A stretch of 5,750 bases of DNA from Globobulimina sp. (lineage: Eukaryota > Foraminifera > Rotaliida): the NCBI GenBank assembly GCA_003354225.1, contig PIVH01000449.1, forward strand, positions 1 through 5,750, given 5' to 3'. Made by a program: the position numbers and the translations under genes. Under the pieces are notes generated by a model. That model was not told where the DNA came from, searched no databases, and saw only the letters and a list, made by a program, of their open reading frames with translations. Below are positions 5,748 to 5,750 of the stretch, piece by piece (position 1 is the stretch's first letter; each line of letters begins with the position of its first letter).

Positions 5748-5750
5748 AAA

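Larger units (their letters stand above)
5383..5750. other. AT-rich right end without a recognisable gene
   Basis: Apart from a 39-codon open stretch directly after the TAG at 5380-5382, nothing here reads as coding on either strand; a 70-codon minus-strand frame at 5499-5711 has no start context, motif or intron signal that supports it. The region contains a 13-base direct repeat, an A run near 5436-5444, a 14-base tandem repeat and a terminal T run. Confidence 0.6.

Overview
The window is eukaryotic nuclear DNA, most likely from an AT-rich protist with a compact genome. Short GT-AG introns (about 52-67 nt, one possible 33-nt case) interrupt the reading frames and must be removed to recover recognisable proteins. 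TAA, TAG and TGA all end genes here, so the standard code applies. I cannot name the lineage. No bacterial-style operons, ribosome binding sites, RNA genes, CRISPR arrays or transposons were seen.

Layout, left to right: (1) minus strand, 17-505, an intronless single-domain rhodanese of the Cdc25/arsenate-reductase type with an intact C-x5-R loop. (2) Plus strand, 572-2293, a six-exon amino-acid transporter of the SLC38/AAAP family, 475 residues and about 11 membrane segments after splicing. It is divergent from gene 1, with only 66 bp between the start codons. (3) Minus strand, 3720-2553, a two-exon seven-transmembrane receptor of 371 residues, convergent with the transporter. (4) Minus strand, about 4597-3968, an unrecognised cysteine-containing protein whose 5' end is unresolved. 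(5) Plus strand, about 4773-5382, an unrecognised basic protein rebuilt from three exons. The right end (5383-5750) is AT-rich, shows no gene, and closes with a short tandem repeat and a long T run.

The genes do not form an evident pathway. A receptor, a transporter and a small phosphatase-like protein sit side by side in what looks like ordinary packing of a small eukaryotic genome. The main value of a close reading is the splicing: unspliced frames break the transporter into pieces and hide one in-frame, stop-free intron, cut the receptor in two, and hide gene 5 almost completely. I found no convincing undescribed system. The best candidates for novelty are the two unrecognised proteins, numbers 4 and 5.
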